Assembly (NCBI GenBank): GCA_050184295.1
Contig: JBFXAM010000063.1
Coordinates: 1-25,006, forward strand
Length of the DNA: 25,006 nucleotides
DNA from: JBFXAM01 sp050184295
GTDB lineage: Bacteria; Planctomycetota; Phycisphaerae; UBA1845; Fen-1342
Direction: 5' to 3'
Position numbers and translations under genes: made by a program. Below are positions 8,020 to 15,985 of this stretch, one piece after another (the stretch's first letter is position 1; each line of letters starts with the position of its first letter). The notes under the pieces are model-generated. The model saw nothing but the letters and a program-made list of their open reading frames with translations, did no database searches and was not told the origin of the DNA.

Positions 8020-8026
8020 GGCGTCG

Positions 8027-8659
8027 ATGGACCTCGACCTCGCAACGCTGCCGATTCCCGACTGGGGCCTGCGCTGTCCACGCTGCGATTACGCGCTTCG
8101 CGGGCTGCCCACGCACCGCTGCCCCGAGTGCGGCGCCGACATCGACATCGGGCGGCTGGTCCATTCCTGGACCCGGCTGCGCGATCCGACCTTCGCGGGC
8201 CGCGAGCTGCCGATCCCCGACTGGGGCCTGCACTGCGGAGATTGCCGCTATCCGCTCCGCGGACTGCCGACCCACACCTGCCCCGAGTGCGGCGCCGAGC
8301 TGCACCCCGAGCAGGCCCGACCGCGCGGCGTGTGGTTTCTCGTCGAGCCGCAGCAGCACCCCGGCCTGATCGCGCCGGTCGTCGAGATGATGCTCGCCCG
8401 CGAACGCATCCCCTACGTCGCGGTCGATCAACAGGGCATCCTCGAGATCACGCTCGGCAGCCGGATGATCGGCGCGCGCCTCTTCGTCGCGTGCGAGTTC
8501 TTCCTCGACTTCTGCTGGCACGTGCGGCGATTGCAGGAGCAGCTCGCGCGCGACGCGGTCGTCGGACGCAGCACGTGGCGGTGCGCGCACTGTGGCGAGG
8601 ACGTGCCGGGACACTTCGAGCTCTGCTGGAACTGCCAGACGCCGCGCAACCGCGAATAG
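8027..8659 (+). CDS. Zinc-ribbon protein with duplicated N-terminal module and DUF2007-like region
   Basis: A 210-residue protein. Two near-identical modules follow each other: LPIPDWGLRCPRCDYALRGL with THRCPECGADI, and LPIPDWGLHCGDCRYPLRGL with THTCPECGAEL; each has two CxxC pairs and should bind one zinc. Then a region of about 75 residues (VWFLVEPQQHPGLIAPVVEM, ERIPYVAVDQQGILEITLG) resembles the DUF2007 putative signal-transducing domain, and the C-terminus has a third CxxC pair set (CAHCGED ... CWNCQTP). The similarity to DUF2007 is from memory of its pattern, not a search. ATG 8018 is an alternative start that adds three residues. Neither start has a Shine-Dalgarno. The role is unknown; protein-protein or nucleic-acid contacts are plausible. 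Confidence 0.82.
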   Translation: MDLDLATLPIPDWGLRCPRCDYALRGLPTHRCPECGADIDIGRLVHSWTRLRDPTFAGRELPIPDWGLHCGDCRYPLRGLPTHTCPECGAELHPEQARPRGVWFLVEPQQHPGLIAPVVEMMLARERIPYVAVDQQGILEITLGSRMIGARLFVACEFFLDFCWHVRRLQEQLARDAVVGRSTWRCAHCGEDVPGHFELCWNCQTPRNRE

Positions 8660-8731
8660 CCAAGCGACGCCGAAGGCCGTAGATTTCCGCCAGCGGGCGG
8701 CGGCGCCGCGTCGCGCGAGCAGGAGGCGTCG

Positions 8732-9976
8732 ATGATTCGCACGGCTGGGGAAACGGGATTTGTGCACCGGATGCTCGACAGCGGCGTGGAGTTCGCCGCC
8801 GACGTGCTGCCGGATCGCGACACGGTCGGGCTGACGTTCCGCATGCTGAGCGGCGCGGCGGAGGATCCGCTGGAGCTGGGCGGGATCGGCGCGATTGTCG
8901 AGCGGACGCTCTCGAAAGGCACGCGGCGTTTCGACGGGCGCGGGCTGGCGGATGCGTTCGACGCGCTCGGCGCGCAGTGGAGCACCGCGACCGGGCGGCA
9001 GTCGACGATGGTGCGGGTCGTGTGTCTTCCGGAGTTTGCGCCCGAGGTGGTCGATCTCGTCGCGGAGATGATCGTTCACCCGACGTTTCCCGACGACGCT
9101 TGTCGGGTCGCGGTCGAGCTGGCGCAGCAGGATCTGAAGCAGCTTGAGGACGACGCGGGCGAGTTGGTGCGGCTGATCATTCAGCGCCTGACGTTCGGGC
9201 CCGTGTTGGGGCGTTACTCGGGCGGCTCGCCGGAGACGCTGGCGCGGATCGGGGCGCGGCAGGTGCGCGAGCACTGGGCACGGACGTATCACGCCGGGCG
9301 GTTGCAGGTCAGCGCCGCCGGCCCGATCGACGCCGACGGGCTTGCCGCGCGGCTCGAGGCGAGGTTTCTCGGGCTCGGTCGGGCCGAGCCCGAGGGGCGG
9401 GGGCGCGCGGCGTTCGAGTTTCAGCCGGCGCGCGAGCACCGCCACAAGGAGCTCAAGCAGCAGCAGATCGCAATTACGTTGCCGGGCGCGCGGCGCGACG
9501 ATCCGGAGTTTCCCGCGGAGCAGGTGCTGATCGGCGTGCTCTCGGGCGGCATGAGCGGGCGGCTGTTCACGGAGGTGCGCGAGAAGCAGGGGCTCGTGTA
9601 CTGGGTCGGTGCGTGGCACGAGCACCCGCGCGGCGCCGGCGTGCTGCATCTCGGTGCGAGCACCACGCCGGAGCGCTGCCACCAGACGCTCGACACGCTG
9701 CTGCGCGAGCTGCGGCGCGTCTCGGAGGATCTGACCGACGCGGAGACGCGCCGAGCGCGGGACAGCCTGATCGCGCATGCGCTGACCGAGGACGACCTGA
9801 CGCGGGCGCGCTCGAGCGGGCTGAGCGACGACCTGTTTCACTTCTCGCGGCCGGTCGGCCTGGCGGCGAAGCTCGACGCGTTGCGCACGGTCACGGTGGA
9901 GCAGGTCGCGGAGTACGCCCGCCGCCTGCCGATCGACCGCATCTGCGTCGCGACGCTGGGGCCGCGGGAACTCTGA
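8732..9976 (+). CDS. M16 family peptidase-like protein lacking the HxxEH zinc motif
   Basis: A 414-residue protein with the two-lobed M16B layout: the N-terminal lobe has GIGAIVERTLSKGT (51-64), where active members have a HxxEH zinc site, and the C-terminal lobe has GGMSGRLFTEVREKQGLVYW, containing the Arg277/Tyr290 pair typical of substrate binding. At the zinc site the residues are Ala54, Glu57 and Arg58, so both zinc-binding histidines are gone. In known M16B pairs, one subunit carries HxxEH and the other the R/Y pair; this protein looks like the second type. No HxxEH partner is in this window. AGGAGG five bases before the ATG fixes the start. No signal peptide is seen, so it is probably cytoplasmic. 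It lies 72 bp after the zinc-ribbon gene and may be cotranscribed with it. Confidence 0.88.
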   Translation: MIRTAGETGFVHRMLDSGVEFAADVLPDRDTVGLTFRMLSGAAEDPLELGGIGAIVERTLSKGTRRFDGRGLADAFDALGAQWSTATGRQSTMVRVVCLPEFAPEVVDLVAEMIVHPTFPDDACRVAVELAQQDLKQLEDDAGELVRLIIQRLTFGPVLGRYSGGSPETLARIGARQVREHWARTYHAGRLQVSAAGPIDADGLAARLEARFLGLGRAEPEGRGRAAFEFQPAREHRHKELKQQQIAITLPGARRDDPEFPAEQVLIGVLSGGMSGRLFTEVREKQGLVYWVGAWHEHPRGAGVLHLGASTTPERCHQTLDTLLRELRRVSEDLTDAETRRARDSLIAHALTEDDLTRARSSGLSDDLFHFSRPVGLAAKLDALRTVTVEQVAEYARRLPIDRICVATLGPREL

Positions 9977-10180
9977 CCGCTCCGCATGGCTCGATTGCGG
10001 ATCACGGCCCGCGGATCGGGGACTCGCGCGTGCGGCGGCGTTCCGCGCGCCGTTCCGTGGACGGGTTGCGCCGGCGTGGGTGCACGCGCGACGCAGCGCT
10101 TCAATCCGCGATCGGCGCGGCCCACGCCGACCCACGAGCTCCGGGCCGCGCGCCCCTTCCGCGCTCCGTCGCCCGGCTGC

Positions 10181-10186
10181 TATACT
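10181..10186 (+). promoter_or_regulatory. -10 box (TATACT) upstream of the EF-G-like gene
   Basis: TATACT stands out in the otherwise G+C-rich 285-bp gap before the gene. Transcription from it would give a leader of about 70 nt ending with GGAGG. The -35 position has no good match. I see no other gene-like feature in this gap. Confidence 0.4.
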
Positions 10187-10261
10187 TCCGGTTCGCGCAA
10201 TCTTTGACGATTGCTCATCGAACCTGGGCACACGCAACTCGATAGGGACGGAGGCTCTGGC

Positions 10262-12307
10262 ATGGGCGCTCGTGAAGTCGCAGATTTCCGTAACGCCGCC
10301 ATCGTCGGTCATAGCGCCGCGGGCAAAACCACGCTCGGCGAGGCCCTGATGCACAAGGCCGGCGTCACCACCCGACTCGGCAACGTCGACGACGGCACGA
10401 GCGTGCTTGACTACGACGAAGAGTCCAAGGAACGGCGCCACAGCGTCGACTCCACCGCCTACTTTCTCGAACATCACGGCAAGCTGATCAACCTCATCGA
10501 CACGCCCGGCATGCCCGACTACTGCGGCCCCGCGCTCGCCGCGCTGGCCGCCGTCGAGACCGTCGTCGTGTGCGTGTCCGCGGCCCACGGCATCGGCGTC
10601 AACACGCGCCGCATGTTCAACGCCGCACGCGATCTCGGCCTCGCGCGCATGATCGTCGTCACCAAGCTCGACGCCGAGAACATCAACCTCGTGGAGACCA
10701 TCAACGCGATCCAGGAGTCGTTCGGGACGGCGTGTCTGCCGATCAACCTGCCCAGCGGCGGCGGGTCGGCGATCGTCGACATCCTGGCGAAGGACGAAGG
10801 GCAGGTCGATCTGCTCGACGTGCATCACTGTCACACGCAGTTGCTCGACGTGATCGCCGAAACCGACGATTCGCTGATGGAAAGCTACATGGAGACCGGC
10901 ACGATCGCGCCCGAAAAGCTCGAGCCGGCGATCGCCGCCGCCGTCGTGATGGGCAAACTCGTGCCGGTGCTGTTCACCAGCGCCAAGAAGGGCGTCGGCA
11001 TCGACGAGCTGCTCGACGCGCTCGTGCTCTTCGGGCCGTCGCCGGTGCTCGGCAAGCACCGCCAGATCGTCGTCGCCGAGGGCGGCGAAACCAAAACGAC
11101 GGACATCAAGGTGTCGCCGGACGGCGACTTTGTCGCACAGGCCTTCAAGGTCACGAGCGACCCGCGCAGCAGCATCAAGTATTCCCTGGCGCGCGTCCAC
11201 GCCGGCATGCTCAAAGGCGACGGCACGCTCCACGTCGGCGACGACCGCAAGGGCCAGCGGCCCGGACACATCTTCAAGCTCCGCGGCGGCGAGCACATCG
11301 AGGTGCCCGTCGCACAGGCCGGCGACATCGTCGCGTTCGCCAAGCTCGACCTGCACATCGGGTCCATGCTCGGCAACCACCCGATCGAAGGCGCGATCCC
11401 GCTGCCGCGCTTTCCGACGCCGATGTACTCGCTCGCGATCGCGCCCAAGTCGCGCGCCGACGCGGACAAGGTCGGCGTCGCGCTGCACCGCTTCATGGAA
11501 GAAGACCCCTGCTTCAAGAGCCACCGCGACGGCCAGACCGGCGAACTGGTGATCGAGGGCATCGGCGACCTGCACCTCACGGTGGTCCGCAGCAAGATGA
11601 AGCGCATGTTCAAGCTCGACGTCGACTCGCACGCGCCCAAGATCCCGTATCGCGAGACGATCGCCGGCGCCGCCAAGTACGTCGAATACACGCACAAAAA
11701 GCAGACCGGCGGGGCCGGGCAGTTCGCCCGCGTCTTCATCGACCTCGAACCCAACGAGCGCGGCAAGGGCTACGAGTTCGTCGACAAGATCTTCGGCGGC
11801 GTGATCGACCAGGCCTTTCGCCCCAGCGTCGACAAGGGCATCCGCGACGTGCTCAAGACCGGCGTCGTCGCCGGCTACCCGGTCGTCGATGTGAAAGTAT
11901 CGCTCGTGGACGGCAAGACCCACCCCGTCGACAGCAAGGACATCGCCTTCCAGATCGCCGGTCGGCAGGTCTTCAAGAAGGCCTTCGCCGCCTCCAAGCC
12001 CATCCTGCTCGAGCCCATCGTCAACGTCGAGGTGACCGTCCCCAACAACTTCGTCGGCGACATCACGCGCGACATCGCCGGCAAGCGCGGCCACATCGTC
12101 GGACAGGACGTCCTGCCCGGAAACCAGGCGCTCATCCGCGCCACCGTCCCGCTCGCCGAGGTCGCCAACTACGCCTCGCAGCTCAAGAGCGTCACCGGCG
12201 GACAGGGTAGCTACGGCATGGAGCTCAGCCATTACGACATTGTGCCGCCCAACGTCCAGCAGCAGATCGTCGCCAACTTTAAGCCCAGGGGCGACGACGA
12301 CGAGTAG
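10262..12307 (+). CDS. Elongation factor G-like GTPase (EF-G2 / FusA2 type)
   Basis: A 681-residue translational GTPase with all five EF-G domains by length and motifs. P-loop GHSAAGKTT (16-24), LIDTPGMPDY (G3) and VTKLD (G4) are visible; the C-terminal half has the domain III-V signature stretches YTHKKQTGGAGQFARV, GYPVVDVKV and GSYGMELSHYD. Three differences from canonical FusA stand out: GHSAAGKT in place of GHIDAGKT, no ERGITI switch I (ERRHSVDST instead), and Met84 where the catalytic His of DTPGH should be. This pattern fits the EF-G2/EF-G-like subfamily whose cellular role is not settled (ribosome-associated but not the main translocase). ATG 10262 has GGAGG at seven bases. The main fusA is expected elsewhere in the genome, near rpsL/rpsG. 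Confidence 0.93.
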   Translation: MGAREVADFRNAAIVGHSAAGKTTLGEALMHKAGVTTRLGNVDDGTSVLDYDEESKERRHSVDSTAYFLEHHGKLINLIDTPGMPDYCGPALAALAAVETVVVCVSAAHGIGVNTRRMFNAARDLGLARMIVVTKLDAENINLVETINAIQESFGTACLPINLPSGGGSAIVDILAKDEGQVDLLDVHHCHTQLLDVIAETDDSLMESYMETGTIAPEKLEPAIAAAVVMGKLVPVLFTSAKKGVGIDELLDALVLFGPSPVLGKHRQIVVAEGGETKTTDIKVSPDGDFVAQAFKVTSDPRSSIKYSLARVHAGMLKGDGTLHVGDDRKGQRPGHIFKLRGGEHIEVPVAQAGDIVAFAKLDLHIGSMLGNHPIEGAIPLPRFPTPMYSLAIAPKSRADADKVGVALHRFMEEDPCFKSHRDGQTGELVIEGIGDLHLTVVRSKMKRMFKLDVDSHAPKIPYRETIAGAAKYVEYTHKKQTGGAGQFARVFIDLEPNERGKGYEFVDKIFGGVIDQAFRPSVDKGIRDVLKTGVVAGYPVVDVKVSLVDGKTHPVDSKDIAFQIAGRQVFKKAFAASKPILLEPIVNVEVTVPNNFVGDITRDIAGKRGHIVGQDVLPGNQALIRATVPLAEVANYASQLKSVTGGQGSYGMELSHYDIVPPNVQQQIVANFKPRGDDDE

Positions 12308-12521
12308 GCCGGCGGCGACAGGACGAGTAGGCTGGCCGCCACCGATGGCCTACGGGACATCCTGGCCCATGACCATTGGGACGAGAGCACACGTACGAAC
12401 GGACGTCGGGACGGCGAGACACGGAGCACGACGGAACGAGCGGGCAAAGGAATCGCTCGGCGCAACGCTGCGGCGCTCCACGTCACCAACCTTCGCGCGC
12501 GTAAGCCCGCGGTTCGTAGGA

Positions 12522-12556
12522 GCGCGGCTCGCCCGTCGATCACGGCTGAGCCGCGC
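12522..12556. repeat. Perfect 9-bp inverted repeat
   Basis: gcgcggctc at 12522-12530 and gagccgcgc at 12548-12556 pair perfectly around a 17-nt loop. It may be part of the repeat cluster that continues to 12649. Confidence 0.55.
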
Positions 12557-12594
12557 CGACGACCCGCGCGACGTCGCGCGGCGGCAGGCCCTCC

Positions 12595-12649
12595 CAGGCC
12601 GGAGGCCTGAACGTCCGTAGCCGGGAGTGGAGCGCCGCGACACGCCCGG
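12595..12649. repeat. Composite palindromic repeat, copy A
   Basis: A caggcc-gga-ggcctg hairpin (12595-12609, 6-bp stem, 3-nt loop) is followed by gtagccgggagtggagcg... ending acacgcccgg at 12649. The second part pairs ccgggagtg (12621-12629) with cacgcccgg (12641-12649), one mismatch. The same two-part arrangement recurs at 21575-21630, which marks it as an interspersed repeat family. Confidence 0.7.
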
Positions 12650-12793
12650 ATCGACGATCGTGCGCCCCTTCCCCTCTGGATTTCACGCCGATGGCGTGAT
12701 ACCGATTGGCGCGGCGTCGAGCGTCGCGCCGCGGTGACCGTGCCTGTTGTCGTTCGTGCGTCGCTTCGTCTCTGCCGATCGGCCGAGGTCTGC

Positions 12794-14536
12794 ATGAGCC
12801 TGCTTCTCATCGTCGCGCTCGCTGCCGGCGCTTTGGGGCTCGCCTATTGGCTCTATGGCGGGCTGCTCGCGCGGCTGCTGCAACTCGACGCGACCCGCAG
12901 GACGCCGGCGGTCGAACACCGCGACGACTGCGACTTCGCCCCGCTGGCGCGACTGCCCCTGCTGAACCAGCACTTCTCCGCCATCGCGGCCGCCGGCCCC
13001 GTCGTCGGACCCATCCTCGCCGGACTCATGTTCGGCTGGCTGCCCGCACTGATCTGGATCGTGCTGGGGGCGATCTTCATCGGCGGCGTGCACGACCAGA
13101 CCGCGTTGCTCGCGTCGGTGCGCCATCGCGGGCGCTCGATCGCGTTCGTTGTCCGCGAGCACATGACCCGCCGCTCGTACGTGCTCTTTCTGCTTTTCAT
13201 CTGGCTCGCGCTGGTCTACGTCGTCGTCGCGTTCACCGACATCACCGCCGCCTCGTTTGTCGGGCTGCGCACGCTCGAAAGCGGCGAGGTCGTCTCGGGA
13301 CCGGGCATCGCCACTTCGTCGCTGCTGTACCTGCTGCTCCCCGTCGCGATGGGACTGCTCATCCGCTTCGCGAAGCTCCCGCCGACCACCGCCGCGCTCG
13401 TCTTCCTCCCGCTCGTCGGCGTCTCGATCTGGGCCGGACAGCTTCTGCCGCTCGATCTCGCCGCCCTGCTGAATCTCAGCGACGCGAACGCCCAGCGCAC
13501 CTGGAACGTTCTGCTGCTCGCGTATTGCTACGCCGCCTCGATCATCCCCATGTGGCTCTTGCTTCAGCCGCGCGGCAATCTCGGCGGGTGGTTCCTGCTC
13601 ATCGCGCTGGTGGGCGGGACGGCGGGGCTGGTGCTCGGCGGCGGGCGCTTCACGCTCGAATACCCGGCCTTCATCGCCTGGCAGACCAGCGCCGGGCAGC
13701 CGCTCTTTCCGCTGCTGTTCATCACCGTCGCGTGCGGAGCTTGCTCCGGCTTTCACGCGATGGTCGCTTCCGGCACGACCTCGAAGCAGCTCCGCCGCGA
13801 GACCGACGCGCGCCCGATCGGCTATGGCGCGATGCTCATGGAGAGCATGGTCGCGGTGCTCTCGCTCAGTTGCATCATGATCCTCGCACCCGCCTCGCCG
13901 CTCCTCGCCGGACACACCCCCGTGCCCAACTTCCTCTACGCCAACGGCATCGGGGCGTATCTGGGAGTGTTCGGCGTTCCGGCGGCGTTCGCCGTCTCGT
14001 TTGCGCTGATGGCGTTCACGACGTTCGTGTACGACACGCTCGACGTGTGCACACGGCTCGGACGCTACTGCATCGAGGAGCTGACCGGCTGGCACGGGCG
14101 CTACGGCCGCTGGTTCGCGACCGCCGTCACGGTCGGCGTGCCGCTCTACTTTCTCGTGCTCGCGCCGGCGACCGCGAACGGCCAACCCGTGCCCGTGTGG
14201 CGCGCGTTCTGGAGCCTCTTCGGCGCCAGCAACCAGTTGCTCGCCGCACTCACGCTGGTCGGCGTGACGGTCTGGCTGTGGCGGACGCGGCGGCGTCGCT
14301 GGGTGTTTGCGGTCACCGGCCTGCCCGCGCTGTTCATGTACGTGTTCAGCACGTGGGAGCTGGTGCGAACCGTCCGCGCGGGGTTTGCGAACGGCCTGAC
14401 CGGCAACCCCGTGCCGTGGGTCGCGCTGGTGCTGATCGCGCTCGCGCTGCTGATGCTGGTCGAGGCGATCGCCGTCTTTTTCCGCCGCGACCGCGCCATC
14501 GGTACGGCCGCGGACCCGCTGGCGGCGTCGGCGTAG
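12794..14536 (+). CDS. cstA: CstA family transporter (carbon starvation protein A)
   Basis: A 580-residue polytopic membrane protein. Family landmarks: YGGLLARLLQLDATRRTPAV, then DFAPLARLPLLNQHFSAIAA, AGPVVGPILAGLMFGWLPA, IGGVHDQTALLASVRHRGRS and later ACGACSGFHAMVASGTTSKQ, plus a string of hydrophobic segments to the end (YVFSTWELV near the C-terminus). Known members, CstA and BtsT of E. coli, import pyruvate or peptides during nutrient limitation; the substrate here cannot be told from sequence. It is shorter than E. coli CstA (about 700). The family GHHF is NQHF here. I chose ATG 12794 (GAGG five bases upstream) because the first membrane helix starts immediately; a GTG at 12734 would add 20 residues unlike a membrane start. 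Confidence 0.92.
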   Translation: MSLLLIVALAAGALGLAYWLYGGLLARLLQLDATRRTPAVEHRDDCDFAPLARLPLLNQHFSAIAAAGPVVGPILAGLMFGWLPALIWIVLGAIFIGGVHDQTALLASVRHRGRSIAFVVREHMTRRSYVLFLLFIWLALVYVVVAFTDITAASFVGLRTLESGEVVSGPGIATSSLLYLLLPVAMGLLIRFAKLPPTTAALVFLPLVGVSIWAGQLLPLDLAALLNLSDANAQRTWNVLLLAYCYAASIIPMWLLLQPRGNLGGWFLLIALVGGTAGLVLGGGRFTLEYPAFIAWQTSAGQPLFPLLFITVACGACSGFHAMVASGTTSKQLRRETDARPIGYGAMLMESMVAVLSLSCIMILAPASPLLAGHTPVPNFLYANGIGAYLGVFGVPAAFAVSFALMAFTTFVYDTLDVCTRLGRYCIEELTGWHGRYGRWFATAVTVGVPLYFLVLAPATANGQPVPVWRAFWSLFGASNQLLAALTLVGVTVWLWRTRRRRWVFAVTGLPALFMYVFSTWELVRTVRAGFANGLTGNPVPWVALVLIALALLMLVEAIAVFFRRDRAIGTAADPLAASA

Positions 14537-14613
14537 CCCCGCCATTCACCGGCGCGCCAGCGCAGCGCACCCTGCCTGGCGAATCAGCGCCCGCGCGTCG
14601 CACGAATCAGAGC

Positions 14614-14631
14614 CGCGGGCGCAAGCCCGCG
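14614..14631. terminator. Hairpin with GCAA tetraloop between convergent genes
   Basis: cgcgggc-gcaa-gcccgcg is a perfect 7-bp G+C stem closed by a GNRA-type tetraloop. Flanking cgaat / attcg can pair too and would lengthen the structure. It sits in the 180-bp gap between the 3' ends of cstA (+) and the HAF gene (-). There is no T-tract. It may act as a bidirectional terminator or mRNA 3' stabiliser; the same stem with a TTCG loop occurs at 17644. Confidence 0.5.
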
Positions 14632-14716
14632 ATTCGACAACGGTGGCCGACCATGCTGCGGCACCGATGTTGCTCCCAGTACGCCGGCGCGCAGCGCATC
14701 GTCGTCGGTCCCGGCT

Positions 14717-15970
14717 TCACCCGCCCATCAGCAGCGCCGCGACGAACGGGTCGATGTCGAAGTTGTTCGCGCGGCCGTCCTGGTTCACGTCGGCGGCGTT
14801 GATGCTCGGGCAATCCCACTGCGTCGCTTCGTGCGCGTCCGGGTCGGCCAGCACGGCGACGAACGGGTCGATGTCGAACGCATCCACCACGCCGTCGCAG
14901 TTCACGTCCGCCGGCGTGAAGGGCGTCAGCAGGATCGCGATGTTGACGGTCTGCCCCGCAATCTGGCCGCGCTCGTTGATGCCATACGCGGACACGATGA
15001 ACTGCTCCCAGCCGGGCAGCACGGAGCCGGCGGCGAGGCACTCGTCCAACATGCGCAGGCCGCGCTGCGCGTCCCACACCCAGCCGCGATACGCGAGCCA
15101 GGGGTCGAACAGCGTCGTCTGGCCGACGACCTCGCCGTGCTCGTTGAGCGCGACGCCGGTCGTGCTGAGCGAGTTGGCGAACAGGCCGATCTGCTCATAG
15201 CCGGTCTGCGGATCGTAGAAGAAAGCGACGGCGTTCGTCAGCCGCCCGCACATCTGGCCCGCGTCGTTGATATCGAACGTACCGTGGGTCAGCACACCCC
15301 ACGGCGTCGGCGGCATGGGTTGCATGCCGTTCTCGGGATCCCAGATGAAGCCCTGCGTGCCGGTGCTGCCCGTGCTGGCGCCGACGACTTGCAGCAGGTT
15401 GTTGATTCCGCCAGCGCCGCTGTACAGCGCACCGCCCGGCAGGTCGCCGAGGCCGATCATTTCGCGGTCCGGCGTCCACATCGCGGCTTCCGACCAGGAT
15501 GCGTCTGTAGTGCCGCGCGTACCCGTCCCGACTATGTAGCCGGCGTCGTTGACAGCGATCGCGCGGCTGCCGAACGGCCCATCCGAGAAGTCGCCGAGCC
15601 CGACCATGCCGTGCTCGGCGGTCCGGATGAACGCCTCAAGTCCGTTGGCGCCCCGGCTGACGCCGACCACGACGGCGGAGTTGTTGATGGCGTAGGCGGT
15701 CGCTTCGGTGGTGCGGTAGCCGGGTCTTGGAAACGCGCCGATCGACTCCATTCCAGTGCTTGGTCGCCATAAGAAGGCAACGCTTCCGGCGCCAGGTGGT
15801 TGCGTCGATCCCACGACATGCCCAGTGTCATTTAGGTCGTACGCGCTGGAGTTATAGCCGAGAGCGCCCAGATCGGTGACGTGATAAAGCCGCTGGCGGT
15901 GTGCGCCGGCGACGACCGCAACCGAGGGCGCGAGCGCCAAACCGACGGCGGCAATGATATTAAGTCGCAT
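14717..15970 (-). CDS. Secreted HAF-repeat protein with C-terminal dockerin-like pair
   Basis: A 417-residue protein. Residues 1-23 form a signal peptide (MRLNIIAAVGLALAPSVAVV AGA). Residues about 28-350 are six or more HAF-type repeats, each with an AFLW/GFIWD-like strand, a MxxLG or IGxFG strand, and INNxGxVVG (for example DLNDTGHVVG, AINNSAVVVG, AVNDAGYIVG, DINDAGQMCG, ALNEHGEVVG). Residues 354-417 hold two Ca-binding loops, DVNCDGVVDAFDIDPFVAVL and DVNQDGRANNFDIDPFVAAL, in the dockerin type I style. Dockerins normally dock to cohesins, but no cohesin is in the window and in this bacterial group such tails occur widely on exported proteins. GGGGAGG before the ATG is a strong ribosome binding site. 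It starts 15 bp after the VCBS gene and is almost certainly in the same operon. Confidence 0.88.
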   Translation of the reverse strand: MRLNIIAAVGLALAPSVAVVAGAHRQRLYHVTDLGALGYNSSAYDLNDTGHVVGSTQPPGAGSVAFLWRPSTGMESIGAFPRPGYRTTEATAYAINNSAVVVGVSRGANGLEAFIRTAEHGMVGLGDFSDGPFGSRAIAVNDAGYIVGTGTRGTTDASWSEAAMWTPDREMIGLGDLPGGALYSGAGGINNLLQVVGASTGSTGTQGFIWDPENGMQPMPPTPWGVLTHGTFDINDAGQMCGRLTNAVAFFYDPQTGYEQIGLFANSLSTTGVALNEHGEVVGQTTLFDPWLAYRGWVWDAQRGLRMLDECLAAGSVLPGWEQFIVSAYGINERGQIAGQTVNIAILLTPFTPADVNCDGVVDAFDIDPFVAVLADPDAHEATQWDCPSINAADVNQDGRANNFDIDPFVAALLMGG

Positions 15971-15985
15971 GGTTCACCTCCCCTG

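Larger units (their letters stand above)
12308..12793. other. Intergenic region with palindromic repeats
   Basis: No gene is supported in this 486-bp gap between the EF-G-like and cstA genes. It holds a 9-bp perfect inverted repeat and a composite hairpin element (listed separately). GTAGGC at 12326 and GCCTAC at 12347 can also pair and could help stop transcription after the EF-G-like gene. I see no convincing promoter for cstA. Confidence 0.6.

Noticed and set aside
7901..12232. A 1443-codon open frame on the minus strand
   Set aside because: It runs opposite three well-supported genes, has the Arg/Ala/Val/Asp/His composition of antisense frames in G+C-rich DNA, and shows no domain.
12683..14545. 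A 620-codon open frame on the minus strand opposite cstA
   Set aside because: Charged low-complexity translation mirroring a membrane protein gene; no start signal or family.
14717..15970. HAF gene as part of a cellulosome
   Set aside because: No cohesin, carbohydrate-binding module or glycosidase is in the window; the tail alone is not enough.
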